Assembly: GCA_016235555.1 (NCBI GenBank) | Contig: JACRKC010000095.1 | Coordinates: 1 to 64,000 of the forward strand | Source: Verrucomicrobiota bacterium | GTDB lineage: Bacteria > Verrucomicrobiota > Verrucomicrobiia > Opitutales > Opitutaceae | DNA: 64,000 bases | Direction: 5' to 3' | Shown here: positions 43,611 to 51,700 of the stretch, piece by piece | How positions within the stretch are numbered: position 1 is the first letter of the stretch | How the letters are laid out: every line of letters begins with the position of its first letter | Notes under the pieces: model-generated | The model's input: only the letters and a program-made list of their open reading frames with translations | What the model was told of the DNA's origin: nothing | Databases searched by the model: none | Program-made: the position numbers and the translations under genes

Positions 43611-44567
43611 TCAAAGTTTGCGGACGGCGCGAAGTTTGGCGGAGCGGCTGCGCGGATTGGCGGCGATCTCCGCATCGCCCGGCGTGAGAGGCCGGCGGGT
43701 GAGCGCCTCGGCCACCCGCGTGCGGAAATCCTGCGGCGTGGCATCGTCGGCATTCTCGGGCAGGCCGCAGAGCCGGCGGAAATACTGCTTCACCGGGCGA
43801 TCTTCCAAAGAGTGAAAGCTAACCACGACGAAGACCCCGCCCGCCTTGAGTTTCGCAAACGCCGCCGGCAGGGCCCGCTCCAACGCCCCGAGTTCGTCGT
43901 TCACGGCGATCCGCAGGCCCTGAAAGGTCCGGGTGGCGGGATGGATCTTCGACTGGTGCCGGTCGCGCGCCGGGATGGCCTCGGCGACGACGCCGGCCAG
44001 CGTCGTCGTGCGCGCGAGCCGGCCGGTGCCGCGGGCGGCCAGGAGCGCGCGCACGACGCGCTTCCAGTGCAGTTCTTCGCCGAAATCGCGGACCGCGCGC
44101 ACCAGCATCTCCTCCGTCGCCGTCTCGAGCCAGCGGCTCGCCGGCACCCCGGTGCGCGGGTCCATCCGCATGTCGACGGGTGCGTCGCTGCGGAACGAAA
44201 ATCCGCGCGCCACATCGTCCAGTTGAAACGACGAAACCCCGAGATCCATCAGGGCGCCGTCGAATCCCTCCACGGCCAAATCCGCCAGCCGTCCAAAATC
44301 GCTGTCGATCAGCTCAAACCGTTCGCCGAACTCGGCGCGCAGCGCCCCACTCCGCTCCACCGCCACCGGGTCGCGGTCGAGGGCGACCACGTTCACGTCC
44401 GCCGCCGCCAGCAGCAGCGCGCGCGTGTGCCCGCCACCGCCAAAGGTGCAGTCGAGATAGCGCCGTCCGGTGCGGGGGGCAAAGAGTTCCAGCACCTCGC
44501 GCAGCATCACGGGTTGGTGGCCGGCCGTCATGGTTGCCGTGGAAATGTCAGCGAGCGCCGGCGCCAT
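43611..44567 (-). CDS. rsmH: 16S rRNA (cytosine1402-N4)-methyltransferase RsmH (MraW)
   Basis: 318-residue SAM-dependent methyltransferase acting on 16S rRNA C1402. Motifs: GHQPVMLREVLELF near the N-terminus, YLDCTFGGGGHTRALL (SAM-binding), ALDRDPVAVE, DGALMDLGVSSFQLDDVARGFSFR, RTFQGLRIAVNDELGALE and VVVSFHSLEDRPVKQYF. The upstream ATG at 44567 overlaps the small ORF at 44548; the ATG at 44531 (MTAGHQPVM) matches the usual family start and is a good alternative. Confidence 0.95.
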   Translation of the reverse strand: MAPALADISTATMTAGHQPVMLREVLELFAPRTGRRYLDCTFGGGGHTRALLLAAADVNVVALDRDPVAVERSGALRAEFGERFELIDSDFGRLADLAVEGFDGALMDLGVSSFQLDDVARGFSFRSDAPVDMRMDPRTGVPASRWLETATEEMLVRAVRDFGEELHWKRVVRALLAARGTGRLARTTTLAGVVAEAIPARDRHQSKIHPATRTFQGLRIAVNDELGALERALPAAFAKLKAGGVFVVVSFHSLEDRPVKQYFRRLCGLPENADDATPQDFRTRVAEALTRRPLTPGDAEIAANPRSRSAKLRAVRKL

Positions 44568-44790
44568 GGCTCGCCTTCCGTTGATCCGGGCGCTTGCCCT
44601 TGCTCACGACGCGCAACACGAGCGCGTCCCGCACGCGGGGCATGACCGTGCGGGCGGCGGGACCCGCCATGTCGCGCTCCCCGGCATCGATCCACGCCGG
44701 AAAGGCCCGCCGGGCGGCACCGACCCCGGCCGCGGATTTGCGCAGGGGGATGCGCGCCGCCGTGATTTTGACTTTTGTCCCGCGGCGCAT
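44548..44790 (-). CDS. Small basic protein between mraZ and rsmH
   Basis: 80 residues, Arg/Lys/Ala-rich (MRRGTKVKITAARIPLRKS at the N-terminus; RVVSKGKRPDQRKASHGAG at the C-terminus), no membrane helix. The ATG starts 2 nt after the mraZ stop codon, exactly the spacing of the other small dcw ORF (36875-37069) behind mraY. It fills most of what would otherwise be a 225-bp gap in a tightly packed operon. The family is unknown, and coding status rests on position and reading-frame length only. Confidence 0.5.
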   Translation of the reverse strand: MRRGTKVKITAARIPLRKSAAGVGAARRAFPAWIDAGERDMAGPAARTVMPRVRDALVLRVVSKGKRPDQRKASHGAGAR

Positions 44791-44792
44791 CG

Positions 44793-45242
44793 TCAGATGT
44801 CCAGGCGTTGGACCGTGTCGCCGGAGCCCGGCGCCTCGGCCAGGGCCTTCTCCTGCGCCCAACGGGCCGGCGAGAAGAGGTTGAACTTGGTCAGCGACCC
44901 CGCGAACACGACCTCGCGCTCGATACCCGCCTGCTTGAGCAGTTCGCCGTCGAGCAACACGCGGCCGGCCTTGTCGAAGGAAAAGGTTTGGGACTCCGAG
45001 AAGAACTTCGTGGCCGCCGCCTGCGCCGCTGTGTCCTTCAACTTGATCGCCTTGATCTGGCCGCGGATCTTTTCGACCTCATCCGGCGGGAGCACCGTGA
45101 TGTGTCCGGCCACGGGCACGGCGAGAAACGTCTGCGTCTCGTCGTGGGCACGACGCCACGTCGATGGGAGCGTGAGACGCCCCTTCTCATCAAGCGTGCG
45201 GTCGAACCTGCCCGTGTAAAAAACTGTGCCGGACTCTGCCAT
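44793..45242 (-). CDS. mraZ: Transcriptional regulator MraZ
   Basis: 149-residue AbrB/SpoVT-fold DNA-binding protein, first gene of the dcw operon and usually its repressor. Two MraZ repeats are visible: TGRFDRTLDEKGRLTLPSTWR (about 10-30) with the DxKGR signature, and SFDKAGRVLLDGELLKQAGI (about 88-107) with DKAGR. The start is ATG at 45242; the in-frame stretch up to 45302 overlaps the operator and is not coding. Four direct TGGNN boxes upstream are its probable binding site. Confidence 0.93.
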   Translation of the reverse strand: MAESGTVFYTGRFDRTLDEKGRLTLPSTWRRAHDETQTFLAVPVAGHITVLPPDEVEKIRGQIKAIKLKDTAAQAAATKFFSESQTFSFDKAGRVLLDGELLKQAGIEREVVFAGSLTKFNLFSPARWAQEKALAEAPGSGDTVQRLDI

Positions 45243-45266
45243 GTGGGGAGCGGGAAACGCCTCGTT

Positions 45267-45301
45267 TCCCAAAGTGCCCCACTTTAAGCCACTTTCACCC
45301 A
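45267..45301 (-). promoter_or_regulatory. MraZ operator: four 10-bp-spaced TGGNN boxes
   Basis: Read on the minus strand, TGGGT, TGGCT, TGGGG and TGGGA occur at 45297-45301, 45287-45291, 45277-45281 and 45267-45271, each separated by 5 nt. MraZ is known to bind direct repeats of TGGGN with 5-nt spacers upstream of its own gene. The last box is 24 bp before the mraZ ATG. Confidence 0.85.
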
Positions 45302-45312
45302 TTCCACGTCAA
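45283..45312 (-). promoter_or_regulatory. Candidate dcw promoter overlapping the MraZ boxes
   Basis: TTGACG (minus strand, 45307-45312) matches a -35 element. An A/T-rich CTTAAA about 18 bp further sits at the expected -10 position, within the second and third MraZ boxes. Binding there would block RNA polymerase. The -10 match is weak. Confidence 0.4.
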
Positions 45313-45370
45313 GCTCAGACACAGTTAATCCCCCTGCTAGTTATTCACACGTTGTTGGCCCGCTCCAATG

Positions 45371-45637
45371 CTACGGGGCGACATCCTGAAAGCAGTCCGC
45401 GACCGCCCACATCTCATGGCTGCCAGGAACCTTGAAAAGTTTTGTGATCCAGCTGCCGTGTCCGCCGTTGCCGATCACACCAACCGTGACCTTGCCGGCA
45501 GACGCGGGGCGCGCCACGGGCGCGGATGTTTCGGTGCCGATCACGGGAAGCGAGCTGGGCGACGTGGCGCTCGCGACCACCGGATCACCGCCGAGAAAAC
45601 GGTGACCTGAAAACGCAGATCGGTGGACGGTATTCAT
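45371..45637 (-). pseudogene. Truncated Gfo/Idh/MocA-family oxidoreductase, N-terminal fragment
   Basis: 88 residues ending VTVGVIGNGGHGSWITKLF...HEMWAVADCFQDVAP then a stop. This is the first Rossmann beta-alpha-beta unit (GNGGHG nucleotide loop) of a Gfo/Idh/MocA oxidoreductase with a leader region. Intact members run to roughly 350-450 residues, and nothing resembling the remainder follows. The break is 128 bp upstream of mraZ, so a deletion joined this remnant to the dcw promoter region. It is a gene remnant, not a functional enzyme. Confidence 0.7.
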
Positions 45638-45996
45638 GGTCGTGAAATTTTTTTGAATTTACGCGCCCCACCTCCGGACCGGCCAACAAAGTGCCGACTG
45701 GTTTACGCTCGGGGAGCTTGGCGCGAGCATCGGACATCGCGAATCACTCGCGTCGGAGGGCTGCCCCGGTAGCGGAGATGCGTTGAAGCTCGATTCGCTC
45801 TGGATCGTTGGGACACGGTGCCCGCGGTTACGGATGGTCGTGACGTTCCGTCCATGCCTTGGGCCATCGAACCACTTTTGCTGAACTTGACGGACGCAAC
45901 TGGGGATTTCATCAGCGAAGATCAGCGAGGATCAGCGGTTGCTGGTTTGGGGTTGATCGCTTGACCCACGTCTCGTCGGGCTGGGGCGGAGCCCCG
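45638..45996. other. Intergenic region downstream of the RraA-family gene
   Basis: 359 bp with no supported gene. An ORF of 69 codons at 45703-45912 has no gene-like composition. A 10-bp tandem repeat is present at 45911-45938. Just upstream of the oxidoreductase fragment is an AATTTTTTTGAATTT stretch (minus-strand AAATTCAAAAAAATT) that may be a relic promoter. Confidence 0.5.
45911..45938. repeat. Tandem 10-bp repeat ATCAGCGARG
   Basis: Three consecutive copies, ATCAGCGAAG, ATCAGCGAGG and ATCAGCGG, in the spacer after the RraA-family gene. The 10-bp period equals one helical turn. No function is evident. Confidence 0.7.
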
Positions 45997-46752
45997 TTAG
46001 AAATAGCCACCTTGCTGGGTGATTTGCTGGATGGTCTGGCCTTCGGCCACCCAACCGAAGATTTTCTTTTCGTTGGCGCGGATTTCCTCCGCGCGCACCA
46101 GAACCTCAAATGCGATATCGCGCGGCACGACGACGACACCATCGATGTCACCGAGGACAACGTCACCCGGCTTGACGATCACGCCGCGGATCATGATCGG
46201 CGTCTGATAATGCGTGATCAAGCAGCGGCCCAGGCTGCCATTGGGAATGCGGTATCGGTAGAAAACCGGAAAATCCTTCTCGAGGATCTGGCTCGTATCG
46301 CGGATGCCGCCATCGATGAGTGCAGCCTTGATGCCCTTGCCCACCGCCGTCGCCGTCATCACACCGCCCCACAGCGTCGCCTTCTCATCGTTCGAAGTAT
46401 CCCACACCACAAACGAGTTCGCCGCCATCTCGTCGAGCATCTTGGTCCGAAAAGTCATCTCGCCCGTGATCTTCACGTTCGGCGCGCTTTTCACGGTGAA
46501 AGCAATACCGGCCACAGTTCGGTCCGGTCGCAGCGAATTGAGCTGGCCGATGCCCTGCTCCAGCAACGCGTGCTCCCTGAGCACGTCACTGATCGCTCCC
46601 GTGTAGAGCTGCTCGTAGCGTGCGAGGAGTTCCTTCACCGGAATCGGAAATTCCTTGGTCGAGATGCTCTCGCGCGTGGCGATGAGTTTCTCGAGTTTCA
46701 TCATCTTGGCTTCCTTTTGCAGCAAGCCCTCGGTTTTTTCTGACGGGTTCAT
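45997..46752 (-). CDS. RraA/HMG-aldolase family protein
   Basis: 251 residues with the RraA fold shared by 4-hydroxy-4-methyl-2-oxoglutarate aldolases and the RNase E regulator RraA. Landmarks are YTGAISDVLREH, TVAGIAFTVKSAPN, WGGVMTATAVGKGIKAALIDGGIRDTSQI (substrate/metal loop, G-x-x-R-D) and VKPGDVVLGDIDGVVVVPRD. The N-terminal ~45 residues are longer than the core family. It is the last gene after uxuA (15-bp gap), so a role in sugar-acid metabolism, perhaps retro-aldol cleavage or decarboxylation of a 2-keto acid, is more likely than RNase E regulation. Substrate unproven. Confidence 0.82.
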   Translation of the reverse strand: MNPSEKTEGLLQKEAKMMKLEKLIATRESISTKEFPIPVKELLARYEQLYTGAISDVLREHALLEQGIGQLNSLRPDRTVAGIAFTVKSAPNVKITGEMTFRTKMLDEMAANSFVVWDTSNDEKATLWGGVMTATAVGKGIKAALIDGGIRDTSQILEKDFPVFYRYRIPNGSLGRCLITHYQTPIMIRGVIVKPGDVVLGDIDGVVVVPRDIAFEVLVRAEEIRANEKKIFGWVAEGQTIQQITQQGGYF

Positions 46753-46767
46753 GGCCGGATTTCGAAG

Positions 46768-47736
46768 TTATGAGTAAGGGATCTGCGCGGCATCGAGTAT
46801 TCCCTTCAGGTAGCCGACCGCAAAGAGGCGGCCCAGATAGGCGTATCCATGCGGCAAATCCTCTTCGCCCGCGAGCGACGGCACATGATCAACGCGAATC
46901 GGGCCGCGAAAACCGATTTCATGGTAGAGGCGCAACATCGCCGGCATATCAGTGGGACCGGCGTCGTGGAACGTTTCGGTGAAGTCTTTCGCCGTCCCTT
47001 CGATGTCGCGGAAATGCACAAACACGATCCGGTCGGCCAGCTGGCGGGCCGTCACGGCGATGTCGCAGCCCATCGCCTTGAAATTCGCCTGGCAAAACGT
47101 GACCCGGTGCGAAGGCGAATCGCTCAGTGCCATCGCCCGCCTGAATCCCGCGGGTGAGGAGAATATCCGGCCCACGCCCCGCAACGGCGACACCGGCGGA
47201 TCATCCGGGTGCAGCCCGAGCCGGACACCGGCCTTTTCGGCGACCGGCATCACCGCCTGCAGGAAGTAGGAGTAATTCTCCCAGAGTTTTTCCTCGGTCA
47301 CGCGGTCCCCAGGCGGAACCGGAGCGGCGTCGAGTGCGCTGAGTTGGAAGCGATTCGTGAGCGCACCGCCACGGGTTGGCACATGGGTGTGCGTCCGGCA
47401 CCAACCAATCGTCGCCATGAAATTGTAGCAGAGAAGCGGAATCCCCAGCTCGCCCATGTTCGCGAGCATCTGGCAGTAGCAGTCGAGATCCTCGTCGCGG
47501 CCGTCGAGGCCCAGTTTGATGCGACGCATGTCAAACTCATCGCCTTCCAATCCGATCAATGTGAGGCCGCCCGCCGCGAAATTTCGCTGCACCGAGCGCA
47601 GCGCATCGAGGTCCCACGGCGGATTCAGCCCCGTGTCTCGCGGGTGGCATCGCGCGATGGCGTGCGTCACGCCGGCCTGTCTGGCGTAGTCCCACGAGCG
47701 ATCGCGTTTCGGCGGGAGAAAATCGGCGAGAATCAT
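46768..47736 (-). CDS. uxuA: D-mannonate dehydratase
   Basis: 322-residue TIM-barrel enzyme dehydrating D-mannonate to 2-keto-3-deoxygluconate in hexuronate catabolism. Recognisable stretches are CYNFMATIGWCRTHTHVPTRGGAL, GLHPDDPPVSPLRGVGRI, VTFCQANFKAMGCD, FVHFRDIEGTAKDFTETFHDAGPTDMPAMLR and RVDHVPSLAGE, including metal-ligand His/Cys/Asp positions of UxuA. The length is somewhat shorter than the E. coli enzyme, matching the compact branch of the family. The ATG overlaps the iclR stop (ATGA), so translation is coupled to its regulator. Confidence 0.93.
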   Translation of the reverse strand: MILADFLPPKRDRSWDYARQAGVTHAIARCHPRDTGLNPPWDLDALRSVQRNFAAGGLTLIGLEGDEFDMRRIKLGLDGRDEDLDCYCQMLANMGELGIPLLCYNFMATIGWCRTHTHVPTRGGALTNRFQLSALDAAPVPPGDRVTEEKLWENYSYFLQAVMPVAEKAGVRLGLHPDDPPVSPLRGVGRIFSSPAGFRRAMALSDSPSHRVTFCQANFKAMGCDIAVTARQLADRIVFVHFRDIEGTAKDFTETFHDAGPTDMPAMLRLYHEIGFRGPIRVDHVPSLAGEEDLPHGYAYLGRLFAVGYLKGILDAAQIPYS

Positions 47737-48518
47737 CGGCGTCTGGCAGCCACCTCCGCCACCGCAGGCATCGCACCCTGCAGCAGCTTGCTGCATCGCG
47801 CAGCGGTCTCCATGACCAGCTTTTGGTGGGTCCGAAGCTCTTCGCCGGCGAAATCTTCCCGAAACCCGATCGCCGTCACCGCGGCAATCACCGACTGACT
47901 GCGGTCATGGAGCGGCGCGGAAATGGCGAAGATCGTGGGCCGGTAGCTGCCCGCATCGGCGCAGGCGCCCGTGCGGAGGACCTGACGGATCCGGCGGGCG
48001 ACATTGGCGCGGGTTTGAAACTTCCAGCACTCGGGCGGCGCCGCATCGATGATGCGCTGTCGGGCCGCGTCAGCGAGTGAGCTGAGCAGCACGGCGCCCG
48101 AGGCCCCGATCACGAGGGGAAATGCACCGCCCATTTTCACATGCACCGAAGCGGAACGCGGGGACTCGGCGCGGAAAATCGTGATATCGAAGTGGCCTTG
48201 CCGGACCGAGAGCTTCGTGGTGAGTCCGGTTTCACGGCTCAACATCTGCATCGGCTCGCGCACGGTCTCGATCAACAGCTCGTGCCGCACCAACGGTTGG
48301 AGCAGCGGCAAGAGGCCGAAGGACAACTCGTATCGGCCGCCCTCCACCTGCCGCACCCAGTCTTCCAGCACGAGGGTTTGCACGAGCCGATACATCGTCG
48401 AGTGCGGCACGCCCAGCGTCCTCTCCATCGCTTTCATCGTCGTGTTGCCGCCTCCTTCAGCGATGAGCCGCAGCACCGCGATCGACTTTTGCAGGACTGG
48501 AATCGTATAGGTGGCCAT
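47733..48518 (-). CDS. IclR-family transcriptional regulator (probable hexuronate regulator)
   Basis: 261 residues. The N-terminal winged helix-turn-helix (about 5-70) contains SIAVLRLIAEGGGNTTMKAMERTLGVPHSTMYRLVQTL. The C-terminal IclR ligand-binding domain (about 85-250) has LSRETGLTTKLSVRQGH, GASGAVLLSSL and SAPLHDRSQSVIAAVTAIG. IclR proteins such as KdgR sense keto-deoxy-gluconate or related acids. Here it overlaps uxuA and is divergent from the TonB receptor operon, so it probably controls both directions. The ATG at 48518 is used because the sequence above it lacks coding character. Confidence 0.88.
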   Translation of the reverse strand: MATYTIPVLQKSIAVLRLIAEGGGNTTMKAMERTLGVPHSTMYRLVQTLVLEDWVRQVEGGRYELSFGLLPLLQPLVRHELLIETVREPMQMLSRETGLTTKLSVRQGHFDITIFRAESPRSASVHVKMGGAFPLVIGASGAVLLSSLADAARQRIIDAAPPECWKFQTRANVARRIRQVLRTGACADAGSYRPTIFAISAPLHDRSQSVIAAVTAIGFREDFAGEELRTHQKLVMETAARCSKLLQGAMPAVAEVAARRR

Positions 48519-48589
48519 GGGAGAGGGCCGCGGGGCGCCTGGATCGGAACTCAAGCCCAATGCTCGCGGCACCGCAACCCAGTATTCTC

Positions 48590-48611
48590 TAATGGACAAA
48601 AAAGCCAATTA
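48590..48611. promoter_or_regulatory. Candidate operator in the iclR-TonB receptor spacer
   Basis: TAATGG and CCAATTA are near-complementary half-sites separated by ACAAAAAAG, in an A/T-rich patch of an otherwise C-rich 240-bp spacer. IclR-type regulators bind short palindromes, so this is the best candidate site between the divergent genes. No tested motif supports it. Confidence 0.35.
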
Positions 48612-48758
48612 GCGGATTTGACCGGGCGCCTTCCACCGTCTGACTTCAGGGGTGTCGCGCCGGTTGGTCCTTGGGTTGCGCGGCGACCGCCCGATCCCAC
48701 CCCGGCACCAACGCGCCCCCCACGCCCTTCCCATCTGGCTCGTTCACCAGCCCACCCC

Positions 48759-51700
48759 ATGAACCCCATTGTAACTCATCGCTCATCCCGCTGGCTCCGC
48801 CCGGCCGCCGCTGCCATGTTATTCCCCGGTGCCGTTTTGTCGTCAGGACAGGTTAACCCGACAAAGCCCCGGGAAGAGGACGTCGTCGTGCTGTCTCCCT
48901 TCACCGTGCAGACCAACACCGACGTCGGCTACGAGGCCAGCGAGTCGCTCGCCGGCACCGGTCTCAAAACCAAACTCACCGACCTGGGCGCCTCGGTCGC
49001 CGTCGTCACCGCGAAGTTTCTCGAGGACACCGCCTCGTTCAAGCTGGCCGACCTGCTCGTCTACCAGGCGAACATGGAGGCGTCCGGCTTCGGCGGGAAT
49101 TTCTCGGGCGCCACCCCCACGCCGGGCGGGGTGACCAACGAGCCCGACCTCGGCAACGGCCCCAGCGGCACCCGCGTGCGCGGCCTCGCCGAGGCGACCC
49201 AGGCGATCAACTTCTACCGCACGGTCATCCCGATGGACGCCTACATCACCGAGCGCGTCGAGGTGATCCGCGGCGCCAACGCCCTGCTCTTCGGCGTCGG
49301 CAGCCCGGCCGGCATCATCAACACCTCCACCCAGACCGCCGACCTCCGCAAACCGGGGGGCAACCTCAGCCTCACCGGCGGCAGCTACGGCACGTTCCGC
49401 GCCTCGTTCAACTACAACGTCGTGCCCGAGCGCGGCGAATTCGCCGTGCGCGCCGCCGCCGTGCGCAGCCGCGACAAATATCAGCAGCGATTCGCCTACT
49501 CGGACAGCGACCGGCGCTATTTCGCGACCGCCTGGGACATCAAATCCTTCCGCAACCGCGGCCTCCTCTCGTCCACGGTCGTCCGCACGTCGTTCGAGCG
49601 GGGCGAAATCACGTCGAACCTCCCCCGCACCCTCACGCCGTCCGACCGCATCTCCTCGTGGTTCGACGACTCCCTGCCGGCCGATCTCAAGGCCGCCGGC
49701 GCCCGCGGCAAGGTCGGCTACGATCCCACCGCCGGCCCCTTCAACGTCTTCACGGCCGCGGCGCGCAACGCCACCATCGGCGTCCCGGAAAACGTGAACC
49801 GCTCGCCGACGTTTTTCTTCCAGAGCCCGACGGCGACGGCGCCGCGCGACAACATCCCGACCACCGCCACCGGGCAGACGCTCCTCGGCCGGCCGCTCGT
49901 CTCGAACAACGCTTACTATCCTTCCAGCGGCCTGGTCGGCACCGCGGTCGGTGCCTATTCGCGCGAACTGAGCCGCGTGCGCGCCGACTACGGCCTGCAG
50001 GACCAGGGCTTCTACACCGCCGAGAACCTCACCAATCCCTCGGTCTTCGATTTCTTCAACAACCTGCTCGCCGGCCCCAATTCGGAGGCCGACTCCAAGC
50101 TCCAGAATCTCGACGTCTCGCTCCAGCAGCTCCTGCTCCAGCGGCGGGCCGGATTTGAAGTCTCGTTCAACCGCCAGCACTGGGAGGAGGGCTACCAGTC
50201 GCTCATGAACCAGGCGGCGCCCTACATTTCCATCGACGTGAACACCCGCATGTGGACCGGCGAAACGAACCCCAATTTCGGCCGCCCGTTCATCTCCACC
50301 GCCGGCGCCGGCAGCTTCGTCGAGCGGAAAGTCGACACCGCCCGCGCGAAATTGTTCTACGAGCTCGATCTCGCGAAGCGTTGGACCAACCGGTTCGGCG
50401 GCGTGCTCGGACGCCACTTGGTTTCCGCCTCCGGCCAGCACGAGGTGTTCACCACGCGAGCCCACACCGGCGGATCGCTCTTCTACACGCCGGACAACTG
50501 GACCAACGGCAACGACCAGAACCGCCGCGCCGCGCAGAGCAAACAAATCGTCACTTGGATCTACCTCGGGCCATCGCTCCTCAACACCGCCCGTCCAAGC
50601 GACGCCCACCTGCCCGGGCTCCAGCAAAATCTCATGAACATGCATAATGAGATCAACGGCAAGGGCGTCATGCTCTCCCGCGTGCCGGCTCCGGGCGCCG
50701 CCGTGGCCGCGCAGGCCCAATACAATCCCTATTACACGCCGATCACCGTGTTGAAGGAGGACCGCCGCGTCTCCCACACCGCAGGCAGCGCCAGCATCAA
50801 CGAGCGCACGTTGGACTCGCAGGCGGTCTCGCTGCAAAGCAACTGGCTCTGGGACCACGTCGTCTCCACCGTCGGCTGGCGCAAGGAGAAGTCGTCGATC
50901 GCGAGCGTCAACGCGCCCAACGATCCGTCCGGCGAGAACTACCGGCTGGTCGACGACCCGCGGTTCAGCCTCAGCAACCCGAGCGTGGTGCCACAGGCAT
51001 TCAGCAAGAGCCTGTTCGCCTGGAGCGGCGTGGCCAAGACGCCGGCGGCCTGGCTGCGGCGCGTCCCGGTGGTCAACGCGCTCAACGTCTTCTACAGCTC
51101 CTCGGAAAATTTCACGCCGCCCACGACCAAGGCCGTCGATGCCTTCGGCACCGAGATCGCGCCGCCCCGCGGCATCACGAAGGAAAAAGGCGTCTACTTC
51201 GAGGCGTTCAACGGCCGCATCACCGCCCGCCTGAACTTCTTCGAGACCACGCAGACCGGCACGTTCAACAGCACCGTCGGCGGCATCCCCGCCCAGATCA
51301 TCAGCCTCTACGGCACCGCGTTCACGATGGTGCGCGGCGGCAACATCCCCGATGGCGGCGGCGGCCTGCCCGCGGGCTTCGTCGCGCCACCACCGGAGCT
51401 GCTCCGGACCTTCAATGCCCGCGTCGTCAACGGCGCCCTGATCACCACCAATCCCGGCGTGACCGACACCAGCGACTCGCAGACCAAGGGCACGGAATTC
51501 GAGCTGATGTTCCGCCCCACCCGCGGCCTCTCCCTCGTGTTCAACGTGTCCGAGCAGGAATCCATCCGCACCAACACCGGCGCCGCCGTGCGCAAGCTGC
51601 TCCTCGACACGCCCACCGCCAGCGGCAAGCCCCTCGCGCAGGAATGGCGCAACGACTGGGCGTTCAACGTGCCGCTCAACGTCGGCGCGCTCCCGAACAT

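Noticed and set aside
43588-43614. TTG start for ftsL overlapping the rsmH stop
   Set aside because: Possible by analogy with ftsQ, but an ATG nine codons later gives a normal short cytoplasmic leader, so the extra residues are not needed.
45703-45912. 69-codon ORF in the spacer after the RraA-family gene
   Set aside because: Ser/Arg-rich, no start signal, no resemblance to any protein, and it ends in the tandem repeat region.
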